From Paenibacillus sp. FSL K6-1330 (GTDB lineage: Bacteria; Bacillota; Bacilli; Paenibacillales; Paenibacillaceae), in NCBI RefSeq assembly GCF_037976825.1, contig NZ_CP150269.1, positions 5,283,501 through 5,347,500 on the forward strand: 64,000 nucleotides of DNA, in the 5' to 3' direction. The position numbers and the translations under genes were made by a program. The notes beneath the pieces are model-generated. The model did not search any database. It was not told the DNA's origin and worked only from the letters and a program-made list of their open reading frames with translations. Shown in pieces: positions 24,732 through 33,681 of the stretch; position 1 is the first letter of the stretch; the number at the start of each line of letters is the position of its first letter.

Positions 24732-26035
24732 GTTCCGACACCTTCCTCTTGCGAACGGTCGCGCAGCAATAAGCCTAAGGTCAGTTCCTCCGCTCTGCGA
24801 ACCCATTCCAGCAGTTCCTCCGGATTGATCTCGTCCAGCAAGGTGCGGAGCTCCGCATGCTCCAGCAGAGGCTCCAAGCTCTTGGCAACAACCCCATCAG
24901 GATCTTGAACCCGTCCCTGCTCGCCTCGAACAAGACGAAGCAAGTCCCCTGCAAAGCTGTCTTCCGCAAGCAGCCTCTCTGTATCGATCGCGTCCCCGGA
25001 TTGAATGGAGAAACTCTCGATCCAGACGCATCCCCGATAGCCGCATGTCTGCCCCTTCGCGGCTTCTCTTCTCCGCAGATCGGTCAGCAGCTCATCGAGT
25101 ACATATCCGCCTTCAAGCTGACGATGAACCGGACCTCGTCCCGTAATCCGAACGCGGATCATGCTAAGCCTATCCGTGTTCTCTCTGGCTATTTCGGTGA
25201 GAATGGATTCCAGTGAGCGTCTCCATTCATCGACATCCTGATAAGAATCAAGTGGCGCTTCAACGATGTGCCAGCGCATGGAATCGAGCTCATGAAAGCT
25301 CAGCTTCGCATTGAAGCTCCCATCCACATCAACGATATAACATCCCTTGGGTCCCGTCTCCCGGACATGACGTCCCTGGATATTGCCCGGATACACAATA
25401 AAAGGAGATTCCTGCAAAGTTCGACGGGAGTGAATATGCCCGAGCGCCCAGTAATGATATCCGGCCTGGATTAGATCCCTTTTCGTACAGGGTGCATAGG
25501 TTTCGTGATGGGGATCCCCATCCACGTTCGCGTGCAGAAGTCCGATATGGTAGAGACCGGATGACGGAGCAGGATAACGTATCGCAATATTATCGGTTAC
25601 CTTCGAGGTCGGATACGACATCCCGGTAATGACCGCCACTTCTTGATGATCCGAGCGGCGAACGGCTGTTACGCTTGCAGGCTCCGCCCCAAACACATGG
25701 ACATGGGGAGGCAGCGTCATAGTAAGCTTGGTGCTGTCCAGCGGATCATGATTTCCATGGATCACATATACCGCAATCCCTTCCGTTCCCAGACGGTTAA
25801 GGGACTCCAGGAAGCGAAGCTGTGCGCGCAGCGAGATGTTGGAGCTATCATATATGTCCCCGCTGATGACGATAAAATCAACATGTTGGTCGATGGCGAG
25901 CTGCACGAGCCGCTCCAGCGCACGGAAGGTCGATTCCTGAACGAAAGACCGCAGGTTGTCATCGAGCCCGCTGATCCCGATAAACGGACTGTCCAGATGT
26001 AAATCCGCAGCATGCATAAATCGAAAAGAAGCCAT
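24728..26035 (-). CDS. yhaO: Mre11/SbcD-like exonuclease, YhaO-like
   Basis: The 435-residue metallophosphoesterase has the five motifs of Mre11 nucleases: HAADLHLDSPF (8-18), ISGDIYDSS, VIHGNHDPLD, ...LLHANVDGD and ALGHIHSRR. Two metal ions would be bound by these Asp/His/Asn residues for 3'-5' exonuclease or endonuclease action. The C-terminal third is the capping and partner-binding region. It is coupled to yhaN (stop and start overlap in ATGA) and begins 9 bp after the glycosyltransferase stop. The ribosome site (TTAGGGA) is moderate. Confidence 0.9.
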   Translation of the reverse strand: MASFRFMHAADLHLDSPFIGISGLDDNLRSFVQESTFRALERLVQLAIDQHVDFIVISGDIYDSSNISLRAQLRFLESLNRLGTEGIAVYVIHGNHDPLDSTKLTMTLPPHVHVFGAEPASVTAVRRSDHQEVAVITGMSYPTSKVTDNIAIRYPAPSSGLYHIGLLHANVDGDPHHETYAPCTKRDLIQAGYHYWALGHIHSRRTLQESPFIVYPGNIQGRHVRETGPKGCYIVDVDGSFNAKLSFHELDSMRWHIVEAPLDSYQDVDEWRRSLESILTEIARENTDRLSMIRVRITGRGPVHRQLEGGYVLDELLTDLRRREAAKGQTCGYRGCVWIESFSIQSGDAIDTERLLAEDSFAGDLLRLVRGEQGRVQDPDGVVAKSLEPLLEHAELRTLLDEINPEELLEWVRRAEELTLGLLLRDRSQEEGVGT

Positions 26036-26044
26036 AACCGATCC

Positions 26045-27181
26045 CTAACTCTCTATCATAGGTTGAAATTTCAAATACATTTTTTTCAGTTCATTTACGG
26101 ATCTGGACAGGGAGTATTGACTCTTCGCCTTATCCGAAGCGGTCCGGGCAAGCTCATAACGATAGAGCGGATCACTGATAACCTTCTCTAGCGCAACACT
26201 GAGTGCTATCGGATCCTCCGGCGGTACAAGCAAGCCGTTTACCCCATCCTCGATCTGCTCAGCGATACCGCCGACATCGGTGCCTACCAGCGCAAGGCAA
26301 CTAAGCGCCGCTTCCGCGAACACCGAGCCGAACGCCTCCGCTCTCGAAGGCAGGACAAAGATATCAAAGAACGGCATAAACTCCTCGGGATGCAGCGTAT
26401 ATCCGTAAAAAATCGTCTCCTGGTAGATGCCGAGTGTTTTGGCCATCTCCTCGAGCTCCTGTCGGGAAGGTCCGTCGCCGATAATATGAAGAACGTAATC
26501 ATATCCTTTGCGTTTCAGTTCCGCGCAAGCTTGAAGCAGAATGTCCAATCCTTTTGCAGGTACCAGACGGCATACCGTAATCAACTGCGGCACCGCATTT
26601 TCATGAGGCACCGGTTTAAATCTTTTATCATCAAATCCGTTATGAATAACCCCGATTGATTCGGGCGTATTCACGTAGGGAGCCATATAATCCTTGAAGG
26701 AGTTCGACACCGTCAACAAACGGTCGCTGATATACTCAAGCTCCTTATATAAAGAGACCAGGAATCTGTGTTCCAGCCCTCCTTCTTTGATTCTTCCGTT
26801 CAGGATGAGCTCGCGCTCGTAACTGGAATGCACGGTTTGGATGAGCGGAACCTCAGGGAATACGGCTTTCATCGACATGCCTGCAATCGGATGATGACTA
26901 TGGATAAGATCATAAGGCTTTTGAAGACGCAGACGTGTCCACCACAGGTAATCCCGGTAGGTTTGAAGGTATTTCGCTACAATCGCACTCCCTTCGAACT
27001 CTTTCCAATCAAAGGTATGGAATACCGGATCCTCCTGGCCTTTGTTGCGGATCCGCTTGGGCAGCCAGAACATCTCCATCTCCCAACGAGAGGAATGAAA
27101 ACGCTCCTGCAAATAAGGAATCATGGACGAGACGCCGCCTGGCTGTTCAGGAGGGAAGAATAATGCTTGAAGAAGTTTCAT
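26045..27181 (-). CDS. Glycosyltransferase family 4 protein
   Basis: A 378-residue GT-B enzyme. The acceptor lobe begins MKLLQALFFPPEQPGGVSSM with the usual GG near the N-terminus. The donor lobe has ITVCRLVPAKGLDILLQA, HIIGDGPSRQELEEMA and the E-x7-E retaining signature EAFGSVFAEAALSCLALVGTDVGG. It would transfer a sugar from an activated nucleotide donor; the acceptor is unknown, and no polysaccharide cluster is nearby. AAAGGGGG precedes ATG 27181. It heads the minus-strand run with yhaO and yhaN. Confidence 0.9.
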   Translation of the reverse strand: MKLLQALFFPPEQPGGVSSMIPYLQERFHSSRWEMEMFWLPKRIRNKGQEDPVFHTFDWKEFEGSAIVAKYLQTYRDYLWWTRLRLQKPYDLIHSHHPIAGMSMKAVFPEVPLIQTVHSSYERELILNGRIKEGGLEHRFLVSLYKELEYISDRLLTVSNSFKDYMAPYVNTPESIGVIHNGFDDKRFKPVPHENAVPQLITVCRLVPAKGLDILLQACAELKRKGYDYVLHIIGDGPSRQELEEMAKTLGIYQETIFYGYTLHPEEFMPFFDIFVLPSRAEAFGSVFAEAALSCLALVGTDVGGIAEQIEDGVNGLLVPPEDPIALSVALEKVISDPLYRYELARTASDKAKSQYSLSRSVNELKKMYLKFQPMIES

Positions 27182-27293
27182 GGGGATCCCCCTTTCTCTA
27201 AATCTCTTTTCAGATTCATTGTTTTTCGATATGATATATTAGAACATATGTTTCATACAAAGGAAACCTATCCCTACTCAGGAGTGAATCGAT

Positions 27294-28457
27294 TTGTCCT
27301 ATGAATTGAGTTACTGGTCCACTTCTCCACTACCTACCATATTTGCTGTATGCGGAGCTTATATCGCGCTTATGATGCTGATCATGTGTCTCTTTATGTA
27401 CAGCAAGCAACGCAAGAATGCTTACATATATATGGCGGCAGCCTTCTTCTTCATTATGACATACGAGGGTCTGAACATCCATTCGGCTTGGAGTGGAAAA
27501 TCTGTTTTTTCACCGGAATCGGACGTCCTTCGTTTCATTCAGCTTTTTTCGTTTGTCCTGCTGAACGTCTCGATTGTCATGCTGTACCGTAGAGTCAAGA
27601 CCATGCATTATTGGCTTCCCTTGTTGTCAGCCCTACTTCTCATGCTTCCGCTCATTCTTCCCTCATTTCTTCCTTACACCCTGGACCCGATATGGCAAAG
27701 CATATATTTTGATGGTTTTCAGCTCTTGGCGCTCTATCTGGCTTATACCAAAGTCACCCCGCGGATCGGACAACCGATCAAATATGCGATTGGACTTGCC
27801 GTCTACGCTCTCTCGGCTATCCTGCAATCCATACATACCTTTTCTGGCAGTCTGTCTCCTCCGCTTCAGGGACTCGCACTCGCCCTGCCGGTGCTTTTCT
27901 ATAGCATCGTATTCTTCATCCTGTTCAGACGCATTGTCGAGCTGATGCAGTCCATCTACCGGTCCGCCATTACGGACGGATTAACAGGACTCTACAACCG
28001 CAGGCATTTTATGAAGTATCTGGACCATTACGCGTCTCAGGAATTGAAGATATCCGCTATCTTCTGCGACATCGACAATTTCAAGAAGCTGAATGATACC
28101 CAGGGCCATGCCAGAGCCGATGAAGTACTGAAGCAGGTCGCCGCCATTATGGAGGAAGAGCTTGATGGTATCGGGATTACCGGCCGGTATGGCGGCGAGG
28201 AGTTGGTCGCCGTGGTGGTTGACCGCAAAGTCAAACCCGCGCAGGTCGCCGAGAACATCCGAGCCAGAGTGGCAAGCGAGAGCATCGTCACCATCAGTAT
28301 CGGCTACAGCGTATTGCGCAAAGGCGTTCGCGGCGATGAACTCATGAAACAAGCCGATAAAGCGATGTATCATTCCAAAACAACCGGCAAAAACAAGGTA
28401 TCCGATTACCGGTCCTTAAAAACCTCTTCAACCGAATCAACGGAATCCGCCGGATAA
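27294..28457 (+). CDS. Membrane-bound GGDEF diguanylate cyclase
   Basis: The 387-residue protein has seven or so hydrophobic segments in residues 10-220, then a GGDEF domain (about 228-375). That domain begins ITDGLTGLYNRRHF, with IFCDIDNFKKLNDTQGH and the active-site loop GGEEL at about 300. Catalytic and metal-binding residues are intact, so it should make c-di-GMP. The inhibitory RxxD site is absent; EELD stands in the corresponding region. It starts at TTG 27294 with CAGGAG eight bases upstream and ends in a strong terminator. The signal sensed by the membrane part is unknown. Confidence 0.9.
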   Translation: MSYELSYWSTSPLPTIFAVCGAYIALMMLIMCLFMYSKQRKNAYIYMAAAFFFIMTYEGLNIHSAWSGKSVFSPESDVLRFIQLFSFVLLNVSIVMLYRRVKTMHYWLPLLSALLLMLPLILPSFLPYTLDPIWQSIYFDGFQLLALYLAYTKVTPRIGQPIKYAIGLAVYALSAILQSIHTFSGSLSPPLQGLALALPVLFYSIVFFILFRRIVELMQSIYRSAITDGLTGLYNRRHFMKYLDHYASQELKISAIFCDIDNFKKLNDTQGHARADEVLKQVAAIMEEELDGIGITGRYGGEELVAVVVDRKVKPAQVAENIRARVASESIVTISIGYSVLRKGVRGDELMKQADKAMYHSKTTGKNKVSDYRSLKTSSTESTESAG

Positions 28458-28468
28458 CACTGGCGCAG

Positions 28469-28504
28469 ACTGCCCACTATATGAAGTGGGCGGTCTTTTT
28501 TTTT
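28469..28504 (+). terminator. Terminator of the GGDEF gene
   Basis: ACTGCCCACT pairs with AGTGGGCGGT around a six-base loop and is followed by nine T. Confidence 0.9.
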
Positions 28505-28651
28505 GCTTGACATTTCTTTACTACGCCCTCGGCAACATGATAAACTAATGACCGATTCCTTAAAGCCAGAGAAGAAATGAACTCTGAACTGGGATTTCTT
28601 TTCCATACACTGCAGCATGTACCTTATTCTAAAGAAGGAGCAATATAACGA

Positions 28652-30040
28652 ATGAGAAAGGAACTATTGCCTGTTGGCTTTGTCACCAGCATGAATGATA
28701 TTCTTGGGGATGCCTCGTGCGATTTTTGGGACAGCTATGATTTCCCCCGCACCCACGGGCTGCGTCTTAATCGGCTGAAAGCGGTTCATGCCGCAGACAG
28801 CGTAAAAAAACTCATCCGGCAATTCGAGCTGACGCCAGTGCCCTGGTGTGATACCGGATACTATTATGATGAAAGCTTGCGTCCAGGCAAACACCCCTAT
28901 CATGCCGCTGGACTATATTATATTCAGGAGCCCTCGGCAATGTCCGCAGTCGAGCTGTTGAATCCTCAGCCCGGAGAGACCATCCTGGATCTTGCGGCAG
29001 CTCCCGGCGGCAAGACAAGCCATATTGCCTCCAAGATGATGGGCCGGGGACTGCTCGTCTCCAATGAGATCCACCCCGAACGGGCGCGGATTCTAGCCGA
29101 GAACGTGGAACGTATGGGAATCATGAATACAGTCGTTACGAGTGCGGCACCGGATAAGCTATCCCGCCGTTTCGTTGCCTGCTTTGACCGGATCATGCTC
29201 GATGCGCCATGCTCCGGTGAAGGCATGTTTCGAAAGGATGCCACAGCGATTGAGGAATGGTCGCCTGAACATGTGGATCTGTGCGTCGCCCGGCAGTGGG
29301 ACATTGTCCAGGAGGCTTACCGGATGCTCAAACCGGGAGGAACTCTGGCTTATTCTACCTGTACATTCAACACGGCCGAGAATGAAGAGATGATTGAGCA
29401 CATTCTTTTGCAGTATCCCGATATGGAGCTGCATGAAATGAAGCGCTTGTGGCCCCATTTGGAACGGGGGGAGGGGCATTTTGTTGCTATCTTGGTCAAA
29501 TCGGCGGCTGCCGGAGCTTTACATGAAGACCTCGGTTACTCTGAGGGCAGCAGCAAATCTCCCGCAAAATCAAATCGAGGCAGCAAACAAACGCCTGCGC
29601 CTTCCGCTCTGGCTGAATATCAGGCTTGGGCGAAGCAGGACATCCCTGGATTTGAGCTTAACGGCGGTACTCCGATATTGTTCGGTGAGGAGCTGTACTG
29701 GCTTCCGGTCAGCGAGAGCTTGGCATGGAATGACAAGCAGCTAAAGGGATTGAAGATGCCGCGCGCAGGACTGCATCTGGCTCATCTGAAGAAGAACCGC
29801 ATCGAACCGGCGCATGCCCTTGCTATGTCCTTGCATCCTGGCCAAGCTGCCCGCAGCTGGGATCTGCCTTCAGATTCTGCCGAGGCAGCTGCTTATTTGC
29901 GGGGAGAAGTGATCTCCATTCCTTCCGAATACCGGGGATGGACGTTGGTAACCACGGATGGATTACCTCTGGGTTGGGGCAAAGCCAGCGGCGGACAGCT
30001 CAAGAATCACCTGCCCAAAGGCTTGCGCAAACCCAAGTAA
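28652..30040 (+). CDS. RsmF/NOP2-like rRNA cytosine-C5 methyltransferase (copy 1)
   Basis: The 462-residue SAM enzyme methylates a cytosine in rRNA at C5. Motif I is LDLAAAPGGKTSHIA (about 112), motif IV DAPCSGEGMFRKD (about 183) and motif VI YSTCTFN (about 234). The two cysteines in PCS and TCT are the release and nucleophile residues of the RsmB/RsmF family. The C-terminal 150 residues are the PUA-like region of RsmF (YebU) type proteins. AAGGAG precedes ATG 28652 at 11 bases. A paralogue with the same layout lies at 52414-54012. Confidence 0.9.
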   Translation: MRKELLPVGFVTSMNDILGDASCDFWDSYDFPRTHGLRLNRLKAVHAADSVKKLIRQFELTPVPWCDTGYYYDESLRPGKHPYHAAGLYYIQEPSAMSAVELLNPQPGETILDLAAAPGGKTSHIASKMMGRGLLVSNEIHPERARILAENVERMGIMNTVVTSAAPDKLSRRFVACFDRIMLDAPCSGEGMFRKDATAIEEWSPEHVDLCVARQWDIVQEAYRMLKPGGTLAYSTCTFNTAENEEMIEHILLQYPDMELHEMKRLWPHLERGEGHFVAILVKSAAAGALHEDLGYSEGSSKSPAKSNRGSKQTPAPSALAEYQAWAKQDIPGFELNGGTPILFGEELYWLPVSESLAWNDKQLKGLKMPRAGLHLAHLKKNRIEPAHALAMSLHPGQAARSWDLPSDSAEAAAYLRGEVISIPSEYRGWTLVTTDGLPLGWGKASGGQLKNHLPKGLRKPK

Positions 30041-30132
30041 CGCCCATTTCTAAAACCCATACAGAACCGTACAGATCGAAACCATCGTTAAAACGGATAA
30101 GCTTCCGTTCAGCAGTCTGATTAAATATGTAC

Positions 30133-30181
30133 AAAGGGGCCATCTCTCTGCAACAACATGCAGGGAGTATAGCCCCTTTAT
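30133..30181. terminator. Terminator between the methyltransferase gene and a decayed gene
   Basis: AAAGGGGC and CTGCA pair with TGCAG and GCCCCTTT around a short loop, followed by AT-rich sequence. It can serve both converging genes. Confidence 0.75.
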
Positions 30182-30215
30182 CATTTATAAAACTTTATCT
30201 GGCCATCTAATCTAA

Positions 30216-30480
30216 TCAAAAATCATAAGCTGCGTCTTTGGTCTCCTGGATCGCGGACACCACATTCAAAAGCATTACCGTGTCTTCGACCAGACGCTCA
30301 ATCATGAGGGCATCTGCCGCCATAATTGTCTCAGCTACATAGCGGGTATCCCCCTCATATTCCCGATAATCCCGGCCATCGCCAAGAACAAGGTTGTATT
30401 CAGCTAAATCCAGCAAGATCATCTCGGCATCCGGATATTTATCGCGAGCCAGCTAACAGCGTATAATTCATCGCCGTTGG
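30216..30480 (-). pseudogene. 3' part of a broken gene
   Basis: The minus strand encodes DKYPDAEMILLDLAEYN and about 55 more residues to a stop at 30216, but a stop codon lies just upstream at about 30452 and there is no ribosome site. In the next frame the upstream sequence reads TNGDELYAVSW and would join smoothly if one G were restored near 30448-30452. I read this as a single-base deletion in a formerly longer gene. The family is not recognised. A short authentic protein starting at ATG 30422 is the less likely alternative. Confidence 0.4.
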
Positions 30481-30674
30481 TACTGGAAATGGAAAAGGTC
30501 AGGAGATCAGCGGCGAAGGCGATACTGCTGACGGAGAACATATAGAGGCTGAGGCTGAAGATACATTTTAATTAAGTGAACCCCCTTAAGGTAGATATTG
30601 TTGGAAACCCATATGGGAAACCAATGATACTTTAGCGGGATTTTATGAGGAACAAGCCATTAGACCAACGCCGT

Positions 30675-30855
30675 GTGGACCGTGATTCCGCTATTTGTAG
30701 GCAAAGGTGCTAAACATAATGTTAAGCGGACACGGGTTCCACTATGGCCGGCATATCACAGCAAAAACAGGGAAAAGTCGAGAATAACGGATTCTGTGAC
30801 CGCGAATCCTTGAATTTGGTACTGTTGTTGGGAAATAGCGGATCTCCTGTCCGCA
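30675..30855. repeat. Cluster of four short palindromic repeats
   Basis: The 500-bp interval without an intact gene (30481-30928) holds four related 20-22 bp imperfect palindromes of the form AGCGGAC-N5-TTCCGCTATTT. They lie at 30675-30696, 30724-30745, 30783-30804 and 30833-30855, spaced 49, 59 and 50 bp. The first two point one way and the last two the other, so the array is roughly symmetric. They resemble intergenic repeats I recall from other Paenibacillus genomes. Otherwise only short unassigned frames are seen here. Confidence 0.55.
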
Positions 30856-30928
30856 TACATCAGTGCACACTGCCCATCAATTGTCCGACGTTTACATTAT
30901 TGAATCGGTATTATCTTAAGGCTCATCC

Positions 30929-31732
30929 TTACTTCCAGCCCCATTTTTGAAAGATTTGATGAGATTCTTCCGTTCTTAAATAATCAATAAATTGCTGTGC
31001 TTCTTTTTTCTGATCGGTGATTTTCGTCAGGGAGATCGGCGTTCCACGATAGAGCTTTTCTTCTTCGGGTAGTTCGACCAGGCTGGTCACATCCTGGAGC
31101 CGGTAATGCCACGATTCATAGGTAATCCAGGCGTCCAGGCTGGAATCCGATTTCCATCGTTCAATGGCTTCGGCACTCGACTTTACAGAAAGGTTAATAT
31201 TTTGGGAAATGCCTTCGATCAGCCCTTTTCTGCCTGCCAGGTCTTCCCACAGGCCAAGCTGGCCAGCCCCATTCACATCGAGTATTTTCACTCCCTTTTT
31301 CGTTAAATCCTCAAGGTTTTCAATCTTCTTAGGATTTCCTTTCCTCACCAATATTCCTGCAGCACGCGGGTAAAGCTCCGTTCTTGATTTAGTGTCAATG
31401 ATTTCGGGGTGGTTGAAGATGAAGTCCTGCAGCATATACTCGGAGCCACCGAAAATAATATCTGCATCTTGCTTTGCCTGGCCGATCCAATTGCCCTCTG
31501 GTCCGGCTGTTACTTCTACCTCGATTCCCGTTTCAGCTGAAAAATGTTCAGCAGCTTCCTTGATCGGTCCAAGTGGTCCGCCCGGTCCGTACACCCGGAT
31601 GACATGATCACTTTGGCTGGAATTTGGTGTCGCCTGGGACGCCGGCTTAGGATCCATTTCTGCATAGGCTGACAATCCCGCAGCCGTAATGACAAAGAGC
31701 AGTAGAGCTGATAGGAACACGGTCTTCTTCAT
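30929..31732 (-). CDS. AcfC-like extracellular substrate-binding protein
   Basis: The 267-residue exported protein has a signal peptide (MKKTVFLSALLLFVITAAGLSAYA) and no lipobox cysteine. The mature part is a type II periplasmic-binding fold of the AcfC/ModA group: IRVYGPGGPLGPIKEAAEHF, ADIIFGGSEYMLQDF, GILVRKGNP and LDVNGAGQLGLWEDLAGR. AcfC relatives are accessory colonisation or anion-binding factors with poorly known ligands. No permease or ATPase lies beside it. GGAGGAAG before ATG 31732 supports the start. The flanking region on its 3' side is decayed. Confidence 0.8.
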   Translation of the reverse strand: MKKTVFLSALLLFVITAAGLSAYAEMDPKPASQATPNSSQSDHVIRVYGPGGPLGPIKEAAEHFSAETGIEVEVTAGPEGNWIGQAKQDADIIFGGSEYMLQDFIFNHPEIIDTKSRTELYPRAAGILVRKGNPKKIENLEDLTKKGVKILDVNGAGQLGLWEDLAGRKGLIEGISQNINLSVKSSAEAIERWKSDSSLDAWITYESWHYRLQDVTSLVELPEEEKLYRGTPISLTKITDQKKEAQQFIDYLRTEESHQIFQKWGWK

Positions 31733-31996
31733 GATTCTTCCTCCATTTCACACATGATATTTACCGGTATTATTAAAGGAAACGAAGGGAAGTTGTATAC
31801 GGTTTGATTATAGTTGCAAAACAGTTCGAAAGTTTCATAAATCTATTGAAAATTAGTCTGGTGAAGAATAAATAAAGGTGCCTTCGCTGAGTTAACAAAT
31901 TATCCACAAACAGGGGTCCTGTCATTTAAACATAAATAAAGAAGAAGCTCATCACTTGCTCACATTTATTAGACAAAATCATTTATATATTTTTTT

Positions 31997-32022
31997 CGAA
32001 CCGCTAAGACATTTCGTTCGTT
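31997..32022 (+). promoter_or_regulatory. Candidate ECF-type promoter
   Basis: CGAACC at 31997-32002, then 16 bases, then CGTT at 32019-32022, has the GAAC/CGTT shape of extracytoplasmic-function sigma promoters. It lies 43 bp upstream of the COG4315-type gene, whose locus encodes an ECF sigma factor. This is a pattern match only. Confidence 0.25.
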
Positions 32023-32064
32023 AGCTGATATGAGATGTATTTTTATCCTATGGGAGGTTGTTTG

Positions 32065-33441
32065 ATGATAATCAAAAATCGATTCGTCACCGTGCTATTC
32101 AGTCTGGTTATTTGCGCAGGATTTGTTCTGCCAGTAACCGGTGCATCCGCCGCAGAAGGGAAGTTCACAGTGAAATCCGATGTGGATACAGCAAGAGAGC
32201 TCGGTCTGCTCCAAGCAGACGGAAACAGTGTCAATGTCGACTTTTTAGCTAAAAAATCAACGAGACTGCAGGCTGCAATCACTTCACTCCTTCTTCAGGG
32301 CTACTTGGAGGAAGCCCTTTCTTACAAAGGAAACGGCAATTTTAAAGATGCTGCTCTTGTCGACACTGAAAACCAGGCTATCCTGTCTTACCTCAAAAAC
32401 CACCCGGAGCGTGGATGGGCAGGCACAACGGGAAACATGTTCGACCCATTAGCCGAAATCAGCGCCCAGCAATTTTATAAAGTACTACTGGAGGTCCTTG
32501 GATACGGGGTTGGGAAAGATTTTAATTATGCGGATACTCTATCGTTTGCTGCCTCTAAAGGCCTTATGCAAATTGCCAACGCAGCCACTCTGACGAACAC
32601 CGATATTGCAACGGCGCTTGTGGAAGGATTGTCAGCGACGTCAGCCAGAAACAATACGCTGTTTTCTGAGCTTCAGGAGCGTAAAGTGCTCCCAGCCGAC
32701 GCCAAGCTCCCTTTGGGCGAACGGATTACGCTGCGTAGTGACGCCAAGCTGGGTACATATTTTGCCGATAAGACAGGACGCACGCTTTATTTCTTCACCA
32801 AAGACGCCGAAAATACGAATGCCTGCCAAGGTAAATGCATCGAAAACTGGGCGCTTTTCTACTCAGAGGATCTGCAGATTCCCGCAGAGCTGAACGCCGC
32901 TGACTTCTCCGTATTGACCCGTACGGACGGCACCAAACAGCTGACATACAAAGGCTGGCCCCTCTATTATTTTGCAAAAGATATGGCAGGTGGCGATATA
33001 AAAGGAGAAGCATTTGAAGGCGTCTGGTTCGTCGCCAAGCCCGATTATACCGTTATGCTCGGGACTTCTTCCAAGCTGGGCAACTATTTGACTGACGACC
33101 ATGGGCGTACACTATATTACTTCGATAAGGACGTACCGCAAACAAGTACATGCGAAGGCAAGTGTATCGACAATTGGCCTGCTTATATGGCTGCCGGAAA
33201 CAGTGTGCCTACAGGAATCGCTAGCTCCGACTTCAGCACGATCACCCGTTCGGACAGTCGCAAGCAATTGACGTACAAAGGGTATCCGTTATACTACTTC
33301 GCCAAGGATCAAGAGCACGGCGCAACCTCCGGACATGATTTCAACCAGCTTTGGTTCGTAATCGATCCGGCCAAATTCGACGGGACAACGGCCGCAAAAG
33401 CTTCCGGAGCGCCAACAGCACCGGGATCAAGTAATTTATAA
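32065..33441 (+). CDS. Secreted protein with two COG4315-type repeats and SLH-like N-terminal region
   Basis: The 458-residue exported protein has a signal peptide (about 1-31, ending GASAAEG). Two helical segments follow that resemble S-layer homology modules (ARELGLL...RLQAAITSLLLQGYL and EISAQQFYKVLLEVLGY). Then come two copies, about 240-345 and 352-445, of the secreted repeat with Yx(FWY)xxD: GRTLYFFTKDAE with CQGKC, LTYKGWPLYYFAKD and a second set GRTLYYFDKDVP, CEGKC, LTYKGYPLYYFAKD. Each copy has a paired cysteine motif. The function of these repeats is unknown; an electron-transfer or redox role has been suggested for related proteins. GGGAGG precedes ATG 32065. The following sigma and anti-sigma genes probably control it. 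Confidence 0.82.
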   Translation: MIIKNRFVTVLFSLVICAGFVLPVTGASAAEGKFTVKSDVDTARELGLLQADGNSVNVDFLAKKSTRLQAAITSLLLQGYLEEALSYKGNGNFKDAALVDTENQAILSYLKNHPERGWAGTTGNMFDPLAEISAQQFYKVLLEVLGYGVGKDFNYADTLSFAASKGLMQIANAATLTNTDIATALVEGLSATSARNNTLFSELQERKVLPADAKLPLGERITLRSDAKLGTYFADKTGRTLYFFTKDAENTNACQGKCIENWALFYSEDLQIPAELNAADFSVLTRTDGTKQLTYKGWPLYYFAKDMAGGDIKGEAFEGVWFVAKPDYTVMLGTSSKLGNYLTDDHGRTLYYFDKDVPQTSTCEGKCIDNWPAYMAAGNSVPTGIASSDFSTITRSDSRKQLTYKGYPLYYFAKDQEHGATSGHDFNQLWFVIDPAKFDGTTAAKASGAPTAPGSSNL

Positions 33442-33454
33442 AAAAAATTTGAAC

Positions 33455-33486
33455 TTTCCATTAACGGGAATGGAAATTTTCTTGTT
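33455..33486 (+). terminator. Terminator of the COG4315-type gene
   Basis: TTTCCATT pairs with AATGGAAA around six bases and is followed by TTTTCTTGTT. Confidence 0.8.
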
Positions 33487-33601
33487 AACGCAACGATAGG
33501 CCCCATTCAGGATTGAAAACAGTGATGGGTCTAGGTAAGACGGGCTGACAACCTGGTCAAGCACAGTGTGCACAGCTCGAGGCTGGATCATAATTGTCTC
33601 A

Positions 33602-33634
33602 AATGGCAATCGGTTCCCGGTTGCCATTTTTTTT
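33602..33634 (+). terminator. Second terminator upstream of the sigma gene
   Basis: AATGGCAATCGG pairs with CCGGTTGCCATT around TTC and is followed by eight T. No gene ends just ahead of it; a short RNA from the 33487-33601 interval is possible. Confidence 0.85.
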
Positions 33635-33681
33635 GATAGGATAAAAATAGAGCTTTGAATGAACTCACCTGGAGGCACGGT

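Noticed and set aside
30472..30570. Short plus-strand frame with acidic repeat-like translation
   Set aside because: No start or ribosome site, and the opposite strand gives a better case as part of the frameshifted gene.
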